Shown piece after piece: positions 1-8,406 of a DNA stretch of 50,696 nucleotides; positions within the stretch are counted from its first letter, which is position 1, and every line of letters begins with the position of its first letter. Source of the stretch: an uncultured Cryomorphaceae bacterium (lineage in GTDB: Bacteria > Bacteroidota > Bacteroidia > Flavobacteriales > Schleiferiaceae); assembly GCA_937129395.1 (NCBI GenBank), contig CAKZNE010000144.1, positions 1 through 50,696 on the forward strand, given 5' to 3'. The notes under the pieces were generated by a model. It had not been told where the DNA came from. It worked only from the letters and a program-made list of their open reading frames with translations, and did no database searches. The position numbers were made by a program, and so were the translations under genes.

Positions 1-2
1 AT

Positions 3-830
3 AAGGAGCAAGAGGCTCTAAAAAATGGAGAATGGGATATTATTGTCGACCTCAGCTGTTATTACCCCGAACATCTTCAGAACACTCTTGCTAATCTCCC
101 AAATTCCTTAGAACACTATATTTTTTTAAGTACCTGTTCAGTTTACGACAACACCAATGTTAGGGCCCTTTTACGAAATGAAACTGCCAAAGTATTAGAC
201 TGTAATGAGGAAGAATATTTTAATACTGATCCCAGAACCTACGGCGCAAGAAAGGCCGAATGTGAAAGAATTTTGGTTTCATCTGGAATAAGCTACAGCA
301 TTTTTCGACCAGCTCTTGTTTATGGAAAATATGACAGTACTGACCGTTTTTATTATTGGCCTTACCAAGTAAAAAACGAGTCTCAATTTTTGGTTCCCGA
401 AAATGGCGAGAGGTTGTTTTCCTTAACTTATGTAAAAGATTTAGCTTCTGTTTTGGTGGCTAGTATAAAGGGAGAAATTAAAAAAGATACTTATAATGTT
501 ATAAGTCATCCAAAAACTTCAATCTCTCGTATTCTGAAAGCTAGTTGTCAAAAACTAAATTTAAATCCTAAAGCTGTTGAGGCAAGCTCAAGTTTTTTGC
601 AAGACAATTCCATAAATGAATGGGTTGATTTACCCCTTTGGCTCAATACAGATATTTTCACATTTAGCAATGAGAAGTTAAAATCCCAATTGCCATTTGA
701 ATTGGAAACTTTCCAGAATTCTATAAATGAAAGTCTCAATTATTTTGAAGCGCTCAACTGGCCAAAACCTATATCTGGTATTTCTAGGGAAAGGAGATTG
801 GAGTTAGAAATAGCTATAGGGGAACTATAA
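3..830 (+). CDS. NAD-dependent epimerase/dehydratase family protein (extended SDR), 5' end outside window
   Basis: The ORF track begins at an internal TTG (273), but the same frame is open back to base 3 with no stop, so the gene starts beyond the left edge and about 275 residues are visible. The upstream part reads through LSTCSVY and YGARKAECERIL, the Ser...YxxxK catalytic arrangement of extended short-chain dehydrogenase/reductases. FRPALVYG and the following YVKDLASVLV match the substrate-side segments of sugar-nucleotide epimerases and related reductases. The N-terminal Rossmann GxxGxxG motif lies outside the window. The exact substrate cannot be read from this fragment. A GH53 gene with its own promoter follows 68 bases downstream, so the two are probably not one transcript. 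Confidence 0.85.
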   Translation, partial: KEQEALKNGEWDIIVDLSCYYPEHLQNTLANLPNSLEHYIFLSTCSVYDNTNVRALLRNETAKVLDCNEEEYFNTDPRTYGARKAECERILVSSGISYSIFRPALVYGKYDSTDRFYYWPYQVKNESQFLVPENGERLFSLTYVKDLASVLVASIKGEIKKDTYNVISHPKTSISRILKASCQKLNLNPKAVEASSSFLQDNSINEWVDLPLWLNTDIFTFSNEKLKSQLPFELETFQNSINESLNYFEALNWPKPISGISRERRLELEIAIGEL

Positions 831-848
831 TTGGTTTGAAAGCGAGCT

Positions 849-878
849 TTGGTTACTAATTTCCTTTCCTTAAATTTG
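849..878 (+). promoter_or_regulatory. Bacteroidetes-type promoter for the GH53 gene
   Basis: TTG at 849-851 is separated by exactly 19 bases from TAAATTTG at 871-878. This is a perfect match to the phylum consensus TTG-N19-TAnnTTTG (-33/-7 elements). Transcription would start a few bases later, leaving a short leader before the TTG codon at 899, which supports that start. Confidence 0.65.
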
Positions 879-898
879 GATTTCAAAGCTCTATCAAA

Positions 899-1999
899 TT
901 GAAAAGCAAATTCTATTTTATCATTGCAATTCTCCTATCCTTTTTTCTTATTGGTTTAAATTCTTGTAGAAAATGGAATGATCCCTGCCTTTGTTCACCC
1001 GTTGAGATAAACAGGCCTGGTCTTATTATTCGAAGTGCAGACTTATCTGCCCTAAGCGAAGTTCAATCTCATTCAAACCAATTTTATGACTTAGGCGGTT
1101 CTTCAAAATCGCCCTTGGAGATATTGACAAGCAAGGGTCTCAATACGGTTAGGTTAAGACTATGGCATAATCCATCAAGCGGTAATTCAGGATTTGAGGA
1201 TGTAAAACAACAGGCCCAATTCCTAAAAAGTCAAGGGATGAAAATATGGTTAAGTGTACATTATTCAGATTCTTGGGCAGACCCTGGACAACAGGTAATT
1301 CCAACTGCCTGGCAAGGACTTTCTTATTCTGTTTTAAGGGATAGCATATTCCAATACACCAATAAAATAATGAGGGAAATAAACCCCTATATCATCCAAA
1401 TCGGAAATGAAATTAATACAGGTTTCCTACATCCGCACGGAAATTTACAGCAAAATGAAAGTCAGTTTTTAGATCTTCTCGCTACAGCTGAAAGTAGTAT
1501 TAAAGCTATAAATCCAGAAACAAAAATCGTACTTCATTATGCTGGCATACAAGGCGCAACATGGTTTTTCGACAAAGTTAAGTATTTGAATTACGATTAT
1601 ATCGGTTTATCCTACTACCCTTGGTGGCATGGTAAAAGATTAACTGAATTAGACAGTACCATAACTCTTTTGGGAGAAAATTTCAATAAACAAATCCTTA
1701 TTGCAGAAACCGCTTATCCATTTACATTAGACTGGAATGACCAAACTAATAATATTGTGGGGGATAGTACCCAACTAATATTACCTGATTATCCGGCTAC
1801 AAAAAATGGGCAATTCAATTTTATGAATGATTTGAAAAACAAATTATTTGGGAATATCTATGCAAAAGGAATTTCATATTGGGGTGGAGAAATGATTGCT
1901 TTTGATGGACCTCAATCAAGTTCTGGTTCACCTTGGGAAAATTGCGCATTATTTGATTTTAACAACAAAGCGCTCCCTGCAATTAACTATTTACATTAA
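899..1999 (+). CDS. Glycoside hydrolase family 53 (arabinogalactan endo-beta-1,4-galactanase-like) lipoprotein
   Basis: The 366-residue protein resembles GH53 endo-beta-1,4-galactanases, which cleave galactan side chains of pectin or arabinogalactan. The N-terminus is a lipoprotein signal with lipobox ending in LNSC, so it is probably tethered to the outer membrane or periplasm. Visible family features are NTVRLRLWHNP near residue 80, HYSDSWADPGQQ near 117, the acid/base motif GNEINTG (Glu171), and the nucleophile motif IAETAYP (Glu270). The start is TTG: an in-frame stop lies at 857 and no ATG occurs between it and 899. No SusC/SusD or other polysaccharide-utilisation genes are adjacent, so this looks like a lone secreted glycosidase. 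Its stop overlaps the convergent DinB-family gene by 4 bases. Confidence 0.88.
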   Translation: MKSKFYFIIAILLSFFLIGLNSCRKWNDPCLCSPVEINRPGLIIRSADLSALSEVQSHSNQFYDLGGSSKSPLEILTSKGLNTVRLRLWHNPSSGNSGFEDVKQQAQFLKSQGMKIWLSVHYSDSWADPGQQVIPTAWQGLSYSVLRDSIFQYTNKIMREINPYIIQIGNEINTGFLHPHGNLQQNESQFLDLLATAESSIKAINPETKIVLHYAGIQGATWFFDKVKYLNYDYIGLSYYPWWHGKRLTELDSTITLLGENFNKQILIAETAYPFTLDWNDQTNNIVGDSTQLILPDYPATKNGQFNFMNDLKNKLFGNIYAKGISYWGGEMIAFDGPQSSSGSPWENCALFDFNNKALPAINYLH

Positions 2000-2526
2000 A
2001 AATCAATGTCCAAAGCTTGCTGGATATGTGCCAAATGATGTTTTCCATGCCAGGCATATTTTCCAATAAATTCGGAAATTAATACTGTCTCCTTATCATC
2101 TGGGTGGTGGTACGACTTTTGCCAATCCGCCTTTTCTAGGTTTTTTAAGGCATAAATCCAACGAGAATGAAGGCCTTCAAGCATTAGTACGGAAAAATCT
2201 AGCGGCCCTTTTTTTCCGTCAGGTGTTTCAGCCCATGCTGCTTCGTTATATGCTTTAATACTTGGGTTTGCTTCAGTTAATGCCCATTTAAATCTGATAT
2301 AGGCATTTAGGTGAGAATCAACAATATGATGCACCACTTGGCGGATGGTCCAAGCCCCAGGGCGGTAAATTCTTTCCAAATCTTCCTCCTTCAAATCCTT
2401 ACAAATGACAGAAACCTTGGAGGGCAAAGATTCAATTTCCTGCATCCACCCTTCAATATGTTCCAAACGAATTTCCATCGGCTTTTTAAATTTTCCAATG
2501 GGGTATTTTAAAAGATCTAAATCCAT
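1996..2526 (-). CDS. YfiT/BstA-family DinB-fold protein (putative bacillithiol transferase)
   Basis: This 176-residue protein belongs to the DinB/YfiT superfamily of metal-dependent four-helix-bundle enzymes. The N-terminal LKYPIGKFKKP is the typical YfiT opening. Three His clusters, VVHHIVDSH in the middle and WHGKHHLAHI near the C-terminus, supply the expected metal-binding triad. In Bacillus the homologue BstA transfers bacillithiol to electrophiles; many Bacteroidota also make bacillithiol, so thiol-dependent detoxification is a reasonable guess. Older databases call the family putative metal-dependent hydrolase. It lies 26 bases downstream of the saccharopine-dehydrogenase-like gene on the same strand and may share its transcript. 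Its stop overlaps the convergent GH53 stop. Confidence 0.82.
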   Translation of the reverse strand: MDLDLLKYPIGKFKKPMEIRLEHIEGWMQEIESLPSKVSVICKDLKEEDLERIYRPGAWTIRQVVHHIVDSHLNAYIRFKWALTEANPSIKAYNEAAWAETPDGKKGPLDFSVLMLEGLHSRWIYALKNLEKADWQKSYHHPDDKETVLISEFIGKYAWHGKHHLAHIQQALDIDF

Positions 2527-2552
2527 AACCTATAATTTCTAGCAATTTAGGC

Positions 2553-3899
2553 CTAGTATCCTTTATACTCAATTTCTTTTTCTACAAATCGAATTCCGAA
2601 CTCTTCTAATTCGGCTAACATCGGTTCGTAAATTTCTTTGCTAATTGGGATTTGAACCCCAGGTGTACTAATATTACCTGTTAGTATTTGTTTTACCGCA
2701 ATAGCAACTGGCAAACCTACAGTCCTTGCCATAGCCGTATCCTGTTGCGATTTTCCTTCCGTTACCATTGAGGATTCAATCATTTTCTTTTCCCCATTAA
2801 TCTCGTATCCGAATTTGTGGTACATCACAATCATATCCTTATCATCTGGTTCCAATGACCATTTTTGCTCTAAAATATGTTGCAATATTTTCGCCGGACT
2901 TGCATTTTTGATCCCAACTTTTTCCTGACTAAACATACCTAACCAGTCCAGTTTAGCAATTAAATCCGAATCTTGAGGAATACTCAAGTAATGTTTTAAT
3001 TTCAATTCCACTGAATCATGTGGATTATAAGCTAGGAAGGTGTTTAAGAATTCTCTGAAAGTCATGTTTTCACTATTCTCTAGTGTATAACTGTCGTCGG
3101 TCATTCCTAGTTTCACAAATACATCCCAAGAGCGGCAAAACCCTGGTTTTCTTAAAGTTCCTCTAAAAATTGTTGGAATCTCTTCGAGTCCGTAAACGTC
3201 GCGATAAGAAAGAGAATCTCTATTGGCATAACCTTCAAAACTTCCGTATCCATCAATATAAATGGGTTCCGTTCTTCTAAATAATTGGTGGTAAGGAATG
3301 TATTTATAAAGACCTTCTTGTTTAAATTTAACTGCGCCGGCAGCCCCTGCTAAAACCACATTTCTGGGGTTCCAAGTAAATTTATAATTCCAAGGGTTGG
3401 TATCACTTTGAGGGGCAACAAGTCCACCGGTAAAGGATTCAAAAATTAAGATTTTTCCACCTTGGCTTTTGATAGTATCCAGCACTTTTTTAGCACTTAA
3501 ATGATCAATTCCAGGATCCAAGCCAATTTCATTAATAATAATGGAGCCAGAATCAATTGCAGACTGGTTGAGTTCCTGCATTTCTTTTGAAATATAAGAA
3601 GCGGTAACCATGTGTTTTTTCTGTTCAATACAATCCTTTGCTACACTTACATGCATGTGAGCTGGCAACATACTTACCACAACATCAGCAGCTAAAATAA
3701 GAGCCTTTCTTTGTTCATCATTGGTAACGTCGAGGGCAATGGCTTTAACATTTGGATGTCCGTTTGCTCTAGCTTTTGCGGTTTCCAAACTTTTATCTGC
3801 GATTACAATATTCCAATCTCTTTTGGAAGCTTGATTTTTTAAATATTCAACTAAATTATAAGTGGAGAGTCCTGCTCCTATGACTAAAATATTTTTCAT
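2553..3899 (-). CDS. Saccharopine dehydrogenase family protein
   Basis: This is a 448-residue NAD(P)-dependent oxidoreductase. A Rossmann motif opens the protein (LVIGAGLSTYNLVEYL), followed by VVSMLPAHMH and the NEIGLDPGIDHLSA segment conserved in saccharopine dehydrogenases. The C-terminal half corresponds to the saccharopine dehydrogenase C-terminal domain, with the GYGSFEGYANRDS stretch. The family converts saccharopine to 2-aminoadipate semialdehyde plus glutamate in lysine breakdown, or catalyses related reactions. No lysine-ketoglutarate reductase partner is in the window, so the exact direction and substrate are inferred. It is divergent from the DUF4476 gene, sharing a 79-base intergenic region with a promoter-like -7 element on each strand. 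Confidence 0.85.
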   Translation of the reverse strand: MKNILVIGAGLSTYNLVEYLKNQASKRDWNIVIADKSLETAKARANGHPNVKAIALDVTNDEQRKALILAADVVVSMLPAHMHVSVAKDCIEQKKHMVTASYISKEMQELNQSAIDSGSIIINEIGLDPGIDHLSAKKVLDTIKSQGGKILIFESFTGGLVAPQSDTNPWNYKFTWNPRNVVLAGAAGAVKFKQEGLYKYIPYHQLFRRTEPIYIDGYGSFEGYANRDSLSYRDVYGLEEIPTIFRGTLRKPGFCRSWDVFVKLGMTDDSYTLENSENMTFREFLNTFLAYNPHDSVELKLKHYLSIPQDSDLIAKLDWLGMFSQEKVGIKNASPAKILQHILEQKWSLEPDDKDMIVMYHKFGYEINGEKKMIESSMVTEGKSQQDTAMARTVGLPVAIAVKQILTGNISTPGVQIPISKEIYEPMLAELEEFGIRFVEKEIEYKGY

Positions 3900-3919
3900 T
3901 TCTGATTTTTGAAGATTGG

Positions 3920-3927
3920 CAAATTTA
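3920..3927 (-). promoter_or_regulatory. Candidate -7 element for the saccharopine dehydrogenase gene
   Basis: On the minus strand this reads TAAATTTG, a full match to TAnnTTTG, about 20 bases before the start codon. No TTG is seen at the ideal -33 position, so the call rests on the -7 element alone. Confidence 0.4.
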
Positions 3928-3966
3928 GAATTATTGACTTAGGATAAAATGCTATTTGCTAAGTCT

Positions 3967-3974
3967 TACATTTG
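3967..3974 (+). promoter_or_regulatory. Candidate -7 element for the DUF4476 gene
   Basis: TACATTTG matches TAnnTTTG and lies only 4 bases before the preferred ATG at 3979. If it is used, the message would be nearly leaderless and the upstream ATG at 3949 would not be transcribed. Confidence 0.35.
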
Positions 3975-3978
3975 CAAA

Positions 3979-4932
3979 ATGAAATTTTCGTGGTCTGTAC
4001 TACTTCTTCTTCTGACAATCAATGCTTTTGCCCAAATAAATATTTTGGTAAAGGATGAAACTTCCAATGGTTTTGAATTGGGAATTGATGGTTTTCGACA
4101 AACAAAGGCCCCTAGTAAAGCTTTTTTGGTAACCGATTTGGATACTTCCTTTCATTATATTCGAATTAAGTTATCTAAAAATGGCCCTTTAGAATTTACA
4201 AAAAAAATGCAGTTCAAGAAAAAGGGCACTTATGCTTTTGTATTAAGGCAGAATTTTAAAGGAACCTATCAATTAAGATATCGAGGGAGGAATAAAGATT
4301 TAAAATCTGGAGTTAAGGGCCATCCTTTAAATATGGACAATCCTTGGTTTGAGAAAAAAGATAGTTTGCCAATAGTTAGTGTCGAAGTTCCAATTGAACC
4401 TGCCCCTCCTGTTGCGGATACAAGTTCACTTATAAGTGAAATAGGATATCCAGAGAAAGAAATATCCAAACCATTGGACAGCCTTTCCAAATTTGAAAAG
4501 AGAACTGTAACCGATGTTGGCAAGCATGAAATTAAGGATGTTTTTATCCCAAATGATATTCAATTCAAAAAAGATAGCACTTTGGCTTCCCTTCCTAAAA
4601 AAGCGGATCCCGAGCCTCGAGTAAAAGAGGAAATAAAAATGGACAGCACATCGACTGTTATGGAACCTTTTCCTGCCTTATTATTAGAGCTTGGAAATGA
4701 GGAATTTGAATTCAACAAACTCAACAAAGCCAAAACCTTTTTGATAAAAAATGCCATAACAGTTGCACAAATTCAGGAAGTTTTCTCAGCATTTAAGTAC
4801 GATAATACACGAATGCAGTTCTTAGGATTTGCAGTGCAACGATTAAAAAATCCAGAAAAATTAAGTGAATTACTCAATAGCTTTGATTATGATTTAACAA
4901 AGCAGCGATTTCGAAATGAATATATAAAATGA
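3979..4932 (+). CDS. DUF4476 domain-containing secreted protein
   Basis: The ORF track starts at 3949, but I choose the ATG at 3979 because it gives a clean Sec signal peptide (MKFSWSVLLLLLTINAFAQ) and leaves 317 residues. The N-terminal 100 residues form a beta-rich region, followed by a low-complexity Pro/Ser/Glu/Lys linker. The last ~90 residues (FPALLLELGNEEFEFNKL... onward) match DUF4476, a helical domain common in Bacteroidota exported proteins whose function is unknown. A candidate -7 element sits just upstream of the chosen ATG. The stop overlaps the start of the DUF423 gene (ATGA), suggesting co-transcription and coupled translation. Confidence 0.8.
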   Translation: MKFSWSVLLLLLTINAFAQINILVKDETSNGFELGIDGFRQTKAPSKAFLVTDLDTSFHYIRIKLSKNGPLEFTKKMQFKKKGTYAFVLRQNFKGTYQLRYRGRNKDLKSGVKGHPLNMDNPWFEKKDSLPIVSVEVPIEPAPPVADTSSLISEIGYPEKEISKPLDSLSKFEKRTVTDVGKHEIKDVFIPNDIQFKKDSTLASLPKKADPEPRVKEEIKMDSTSTVMEPFPALLLELGNEEFEFNKLNKAKTFLIKNAITVAQIQEVFSAFKYDNTRMQFLGFAVQRLKNPEKLSELLNSFDYDLTKQRFRNEYIK

Positions 4933-5333
4933 ACAGAATAATTGTTTTATGGGCTTCAGTTTTAGGAGCACTTGCTGTACTATTGGGAGCCTTAGGGGCC
5001 CATGCACTAAAGGAGTTGCTTTCACCTGAAAGTTTAATGAGTTTCAATACAGGAGTTCGCTATCAGGCTTGGCATGCCATTGCTCTTTTGGTTATTGGCT
5101 TTAGTTCTTTTGATTTTAAATTTAAAAAAGCAGTTTTTAGATTTTGGCTTTTCGGGGCCTTATTATTTTCTGGCAGCATTTATTTATTATCCACGTCCAC
5201 CATTACTGGGATTCCTAGCCAATTTTTAGGACCGATTACTCCAATTGGAGGATTATTGATGATTACAGGTTGGATACTCCTTTTTATGGGAGCATTGAAA
5301 GGTTTTAGTCCTAAAAATCAGGAAGAAAGCTAA
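4929..5333 (+). CDS. DUF423 family small integral membrane protein
   Basis: The protein has 134 residues and about four hydrophobic helices. It starts with the family's N-terminal pattern (a helix containing GALAVLLGALGAHALK) and continues with RYQAWHAIALL, both typical of DUF423/YgdD proteins. The family is very widespread, resides in the inner membrane and has no established function. The length fits family members of about 120-135 residues. The ATG overlaps the TGA of the preceding DUF4476 gene by 4 bases, so they are probably translated from one message. The 95-base gap that follows holds the pckA promoter element. Confidence 0.88.
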   Translation: MNRIIVLWASVLGALAVLLGALGAHALKELLSPESLMSFNTGVRYQAWHAIALLVIGFSSFDFKFKKAVFRFWLFGALLFSGSIYLLSTSTITGIPSQFLGPITPIGGLLMITGWILLFMGALKGFSPKNQEES

Positions 5334-5383
5334 ATATAATGCAAATTTTAGGTGAATAATTACAAGCCTTTATCCAATTGGGT

Positions 5384-5391
5384 TAACTTTG
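5384..5391 (+). promoter_or_regulatory. Candidate -7 element for pckA
   Basis: TAACTTTG followed by CGCC fits the Bacteroidetes -7 consensus TAnnTTTG and is 37 bases before the pckA start. No TTG is found at the ideal -33 spacing. Confidence 0.45.
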
Positions 5392-5428
5392 CGCCTTTAA
5401 TTTTTTTTGAAAAAAAGACCTAAGACTT

Positions 5429-7042
5429 ATGAATTTCACTGAAATAAAACCGGAAAACTCAAACCTTGAGAAGTACGGAATTAGAGAAGCAAAAGCCTTG
5501 TGGAACCTTAGCCCATCAGATTTGGAAGCAATTTCCATTGATAGAGGAATGGCGGTAAGGTCTGCTTCAGGAGCAATTGCAATCGACACAGGTGAGTTTA
5601 CCGGTAGATCCCCGAAAGACCGTTTTATTGTTGAGGATGAATTAACAAAAGACGCTGTATGGTGGGGAGATATCAATATCAAATTTGATTCTAAAAAGTT
5701 TGATAAATTAAATTCTAAAATCGCTGATTACCTTAGTGGCAAAGAAGTTTTTGTACGCGACGTGTATGCCTGTGCAGACGAGCGTTACAAAATGAAAATT
5801 AGAGTAATCAACGAATTGCCCTGGTCTAATATGTTTGCAAACAACATGTTTCTAAGACCAAGCGAGGAAGAGTTGAAAGATTTTGAGCCTGACTGGGTAA
5901 TTGTTAATGCTCCTGGTTTTATGGCCAATGCGGAAGAAGATGGCACTCGTCAGCATAATTTCGCAATCCTAAACTTTACAGAGCAAATGGCTATTATTGG
6001 TGGAACTGGTTATACTGGTGAAATCAAAAAAGGAATTTTCTCCGCTCTGAACTTTATTTTACCTCATCAAAAAGAAGTATTATCCATGCACTGTTCTGCC
6101 AATGTTGGCGAAGAAGGAGATACTGCTTTATTCTTTGGTTTGTCTGGTACTGGTAAAACTACCTTATCGGCAGATCCAAATAGAAAATTGATTGGAGATG
6201 ATGAGCATGGTTGGACAAAAGACAATGTAATCTTCAATTTTGAAGGTGGTTGCTACGCCAAGGTTATTGACCTTAGTGAAGAAAAGGAACCAGATATTTT
6301 TAAAGCCATCAAACCTGGAGCTTTATTAGAGAACATCACTTTTAATGAAGGTGGAAACACTGTAAATTATGAGGATGGAAGCAAAACAGAAAACACAAGA
6401 GTAAGTTACCCTATTGAGCATATCAATAATATTCAGGTTCCTTCACTTGGTAAAAACCCCAAAAACATTTTTTTCCTTACCTGTGATGCTTATGGAGTTT
6501 TACCTCCAATTTCTAAACTTACCCCAGGCCAAGCGGCTTTTCATTTTATTAGCGGATATACCGCAAAAGTTGCAGGTACCGAGGCTGGGATTACGGAACC
6601 ACAAGTTGCTTTCTCTGCTTGTTTTGGCGCACCGTTTATGCCTTTGCATCCGACCAAGTACGCGGATATGTTGAGCAAGAAAATGAAAGATGCGAATGTA
6701 AATGTATGGTTGATCAACACCGGATGGTCTGCTGGCCCTTATGGAGTTGGAAAACGTATGAAGTTAAAATATACACGTGCAATGATCACCGAAGCAATTA
6801 ATGGTGGGTTGGACAATGTAGATTTTACGGAGCATGAAATTTTCGGTTTAAATATGCCAAATTCCTGTTCTAATGTTCCGGACGATATTCTGAATCCTAA
6901 GAATACATGGGCTGACAAAGCTGCTTATGATAAAACGGCATCTGAATTAGCAAATAAATTCAATGCTAATTTTAAGAAGTTTAGCGATAATGCGAGCGCA
7001 GAGATTCTTGCAGGTGCACCTAGGCTTACGGCCAAAGTGTAA
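5429..7042 (+). CDS. pckA: Phosphoenolpyruvate carboxykinase (ATP)
   Basis: This 537-residue cytosolic enzyme catalyses oxaloacetate + ATP to phosphoenolpyruvate + CO2 + ADP, the entry step of gluconeogenesis. Signature segments are GEFTGRSPKDRF (substrate-binding Arg, residues ~52-63), the kinase-1a P-loop GLSGTGKTTLS beginning at residue 237, and the metal-binding GDDEHGW about 30 residues later. The Gly/Ser-rich P-loop and the overall length match the ATP-dependent class rather than the GTP class. The gene stands alone, with its own -7 element upstream and a strong terminator downstream. gpmI, another glycolytic/gluconeogenic gene, is elsewhere in the window. Confidence 0.97.
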   Translation: MNFTEIKPENSNLEKYGIREAKALWNLSPSDLEAISIDRGMAVRSASGAIAIDTGEFTGRSPKDRFIVEDELTKDAVWWGDINIKFDSKKFDKLNSKIADYLSGKEVFVRDVYACADERYKMKIRVINELPWSNMFANNMFLRPSEEELKDFEPDWVIVNAPGFMANAEEDGTRQHNFAILNFTEQMAIIGGTGYTGEIKKGIFSALNFILPHQKEVLSMHCSANVGEEGDTALFFGLSGTGKTTLSADPNRKLIGDDEHGWTKDNVIFNFEGGCYAKVIDLSEEKEPDIFKAIKPGALLENITFNEGGNTVNYEDGSKTENTRVSYPIEHINNIQVPSLGKNPKNIFFLTCDAYGVLPPISKLTPGQAAFHFISGYTAKVAGTEAGITEPQVAFSACFGAPFMPLHPTKYADMLSKKMKDANVNVWLINTGWSAGPYGVGKRMKLKYTRAMITEAINGGLDNVDFTEHEIFGLNMPNSCSNVPDDILNPKNTWADKAAYDKTASELANKFNANFKKFSDNASAEILAGAPRLTAKV

Positions 7043-7067
7043 TTCTTAAAAGGAAATACTATATTAG

Positions 7068-7101
7068 AAATCCCAAACTTAATTGTTTGGGATTTTTTTT
7101 T
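7068..7101 (+). terminator. Rho-independent terminator after pckA
   Basis: An inverted repeat AAATCCCAAAC / GTTTGGGATTT with a short AT loop is followed by an uninterrupted T run. This is a textbook intrinsic terminator. Confidence 0.9.
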
Positions 7102-7117
7102 TGAAAAACTCATATTT

Positions 7118-8089
7118 ATGAAATTAATTCTCAGCAGCATTTTAATTTTTGCAAGCACCCTTCTTTTTTCACAAATGGGAATTGTAAAAATTGAAGAGGA
7201 AATTTACTACCAAAAAGATACTATAAGAGGTACACTGGTTATGCCCTTTAAAAGTATAGAAGTCGCTAAGGTTCAAAAGGCGCCTCTTATGATAATTATT
7301 CCAGGAAGTGGGCCAACAGATAGAGATGGGAATTCTCAATTATCACCCGGTAAGGCAAGTATATTTCTTCATTTGGCAGATTCTTTAGCTAAAAAGGGAA
7401 TTTCCAGTTTTAGGTATGATAAAATTGGAGTTGGTAAATCAACTTTTAATCTTGGAGAAGAAAAATTTAGATTTGAGGATAATTCAAAGGTGGTAATTGA
7501 AATAATTAAACAGCTTAAGGCAAAACTACAATTCAAAAACATTTACATTATGGGTCATTCTGAAGGATCCTTAATAGGGATGCTTGGTTGCCAGCAAGCT
7601 GATGTAAAGGGATATATTAGTTTGGCCGGCCCGGCGAAAAATGCTTGTGAAATTCTCAAGGATCAAATGGAAACCAATTTAACCGGTACTCTTAAAGAAG
7701 AGGCTATTGTAAAATTGGACTCCCTTGGAAAAGGTTTTAAGGTTAAAAAGTTTAATATTAGGCTTGCTGCATTAATGCGGGCCTCAATTCAACCTTATAT
7801 TATTAGCTGGTTTAAATACACTCCATCAGAAGAATTAGCCAAATTAAAATGTCCGATTCTAATTATTCAAGGGGGTAGAGATCTTCAGGTTCCCAAAGAA
7901 GAAGGTGATAAACTGGCTTCTGTTAAGGGCGACTATCTTTTTTATCCTAATATGAATCATGTTGCAAAAGACGTTGGAGAAACTAGAAATGAAAATCTTG
8001 CTGCTTATTCAGATCCAGACTTCCCATTTTCCGAAAACTTTATTGATGATCTAAGTAATTGGATCCTTTTAGGTGGAAAATTAAAATAG
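7118..8089 (+). CDS. Secreted alpha/beta hydrolase (serine hydrolase)
   Basis: The protein has 323 residues. The N-terminus (about residues 1-19, ending LLFSQ) is a Sec signal peptide, so the enzyme is probably periplasmic. The hydrolase core follows: PGSGPTDRDGNS forms the oxyanion-side loop, MGHSEGSLIG is the nucleophile elbow (GxSxG with Ser), ILIIQGGRDLQVP carries the likely acidic residue, and NMNHVAKD the catalytic His. This layout is common in prolyl-oligopeptidase-like and esterase families. The substrate is not evident. The gene starts 17 bases after the pckA terminator, so it needs its own promoter, which I could not identify clearly. Confidence 0.85.
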   Translation: MKLILSSILIFASTLLFSQMGIVKIEEEIYYQKDTIRGTLVMPFKSIEVAKVQKAPLMIIIPGSGPTDRDGNSQLSPGKASIFLHLADSLAKKGISSFRYDKIGVGKSTFNLGEEKFRFEDNSKVVIEIIKQLKAKLQFKNIYIMGHSEGSLIGMLGCQQADVKGYISLAGPAKNACEILKDQMETNLTGTLKEEAIVKLDSLGKGFKVKKFNIRLAALMRASIQPYIISWFKYTPSEELAKLKCPILIIQGGRDLQVPKEEGDKLASVKGDYLFYPNMNHVAKDVGETRNENLAAYSDPDFPFSENFIDDLSNWILLGGKLK

Positions 8090-8406
8090 TATCATTGCCA
8101 AAATTCCTATTTTAGACCTTGGGACTTTTTTGGTCTTTGGGTGCTTGAAATGGAGATTCATGGCTAGGAAATCATTCCTAATAAAAGCGTAAATGCCAAA
8201 TAGCTAAATTGCAAATAATTAATGATGAAGACTTCAGAAAACATAGTATCGCAAATGGAGATAACTGTACCAATACAACACTTTTTTCCCGTTATGGGAT
8301 AAATTCAATCTTTTGATATTTGCTAAATAACTGATAGTCGGACACTTAAGTTTTGGTTCAATAATTACATTATGCGGTTCAATCAATTTTATTTAAAACT
8401 ACTATT
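8090..8406. other. 317-base intergenic region before the first LruC gene
   Basis: There is no convincing gene or RNA here. A weak hairpin (AGACC...GGTCT near 8116-8138) follows the hydrolase and could be a poor terminator. AGTTTTGG (8349-8356) and CTACTATT just before the start codon recur upstream of the second LruC gene, hinting that some upstream sequence was duplicated with the gene. Confidence 0.4.
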
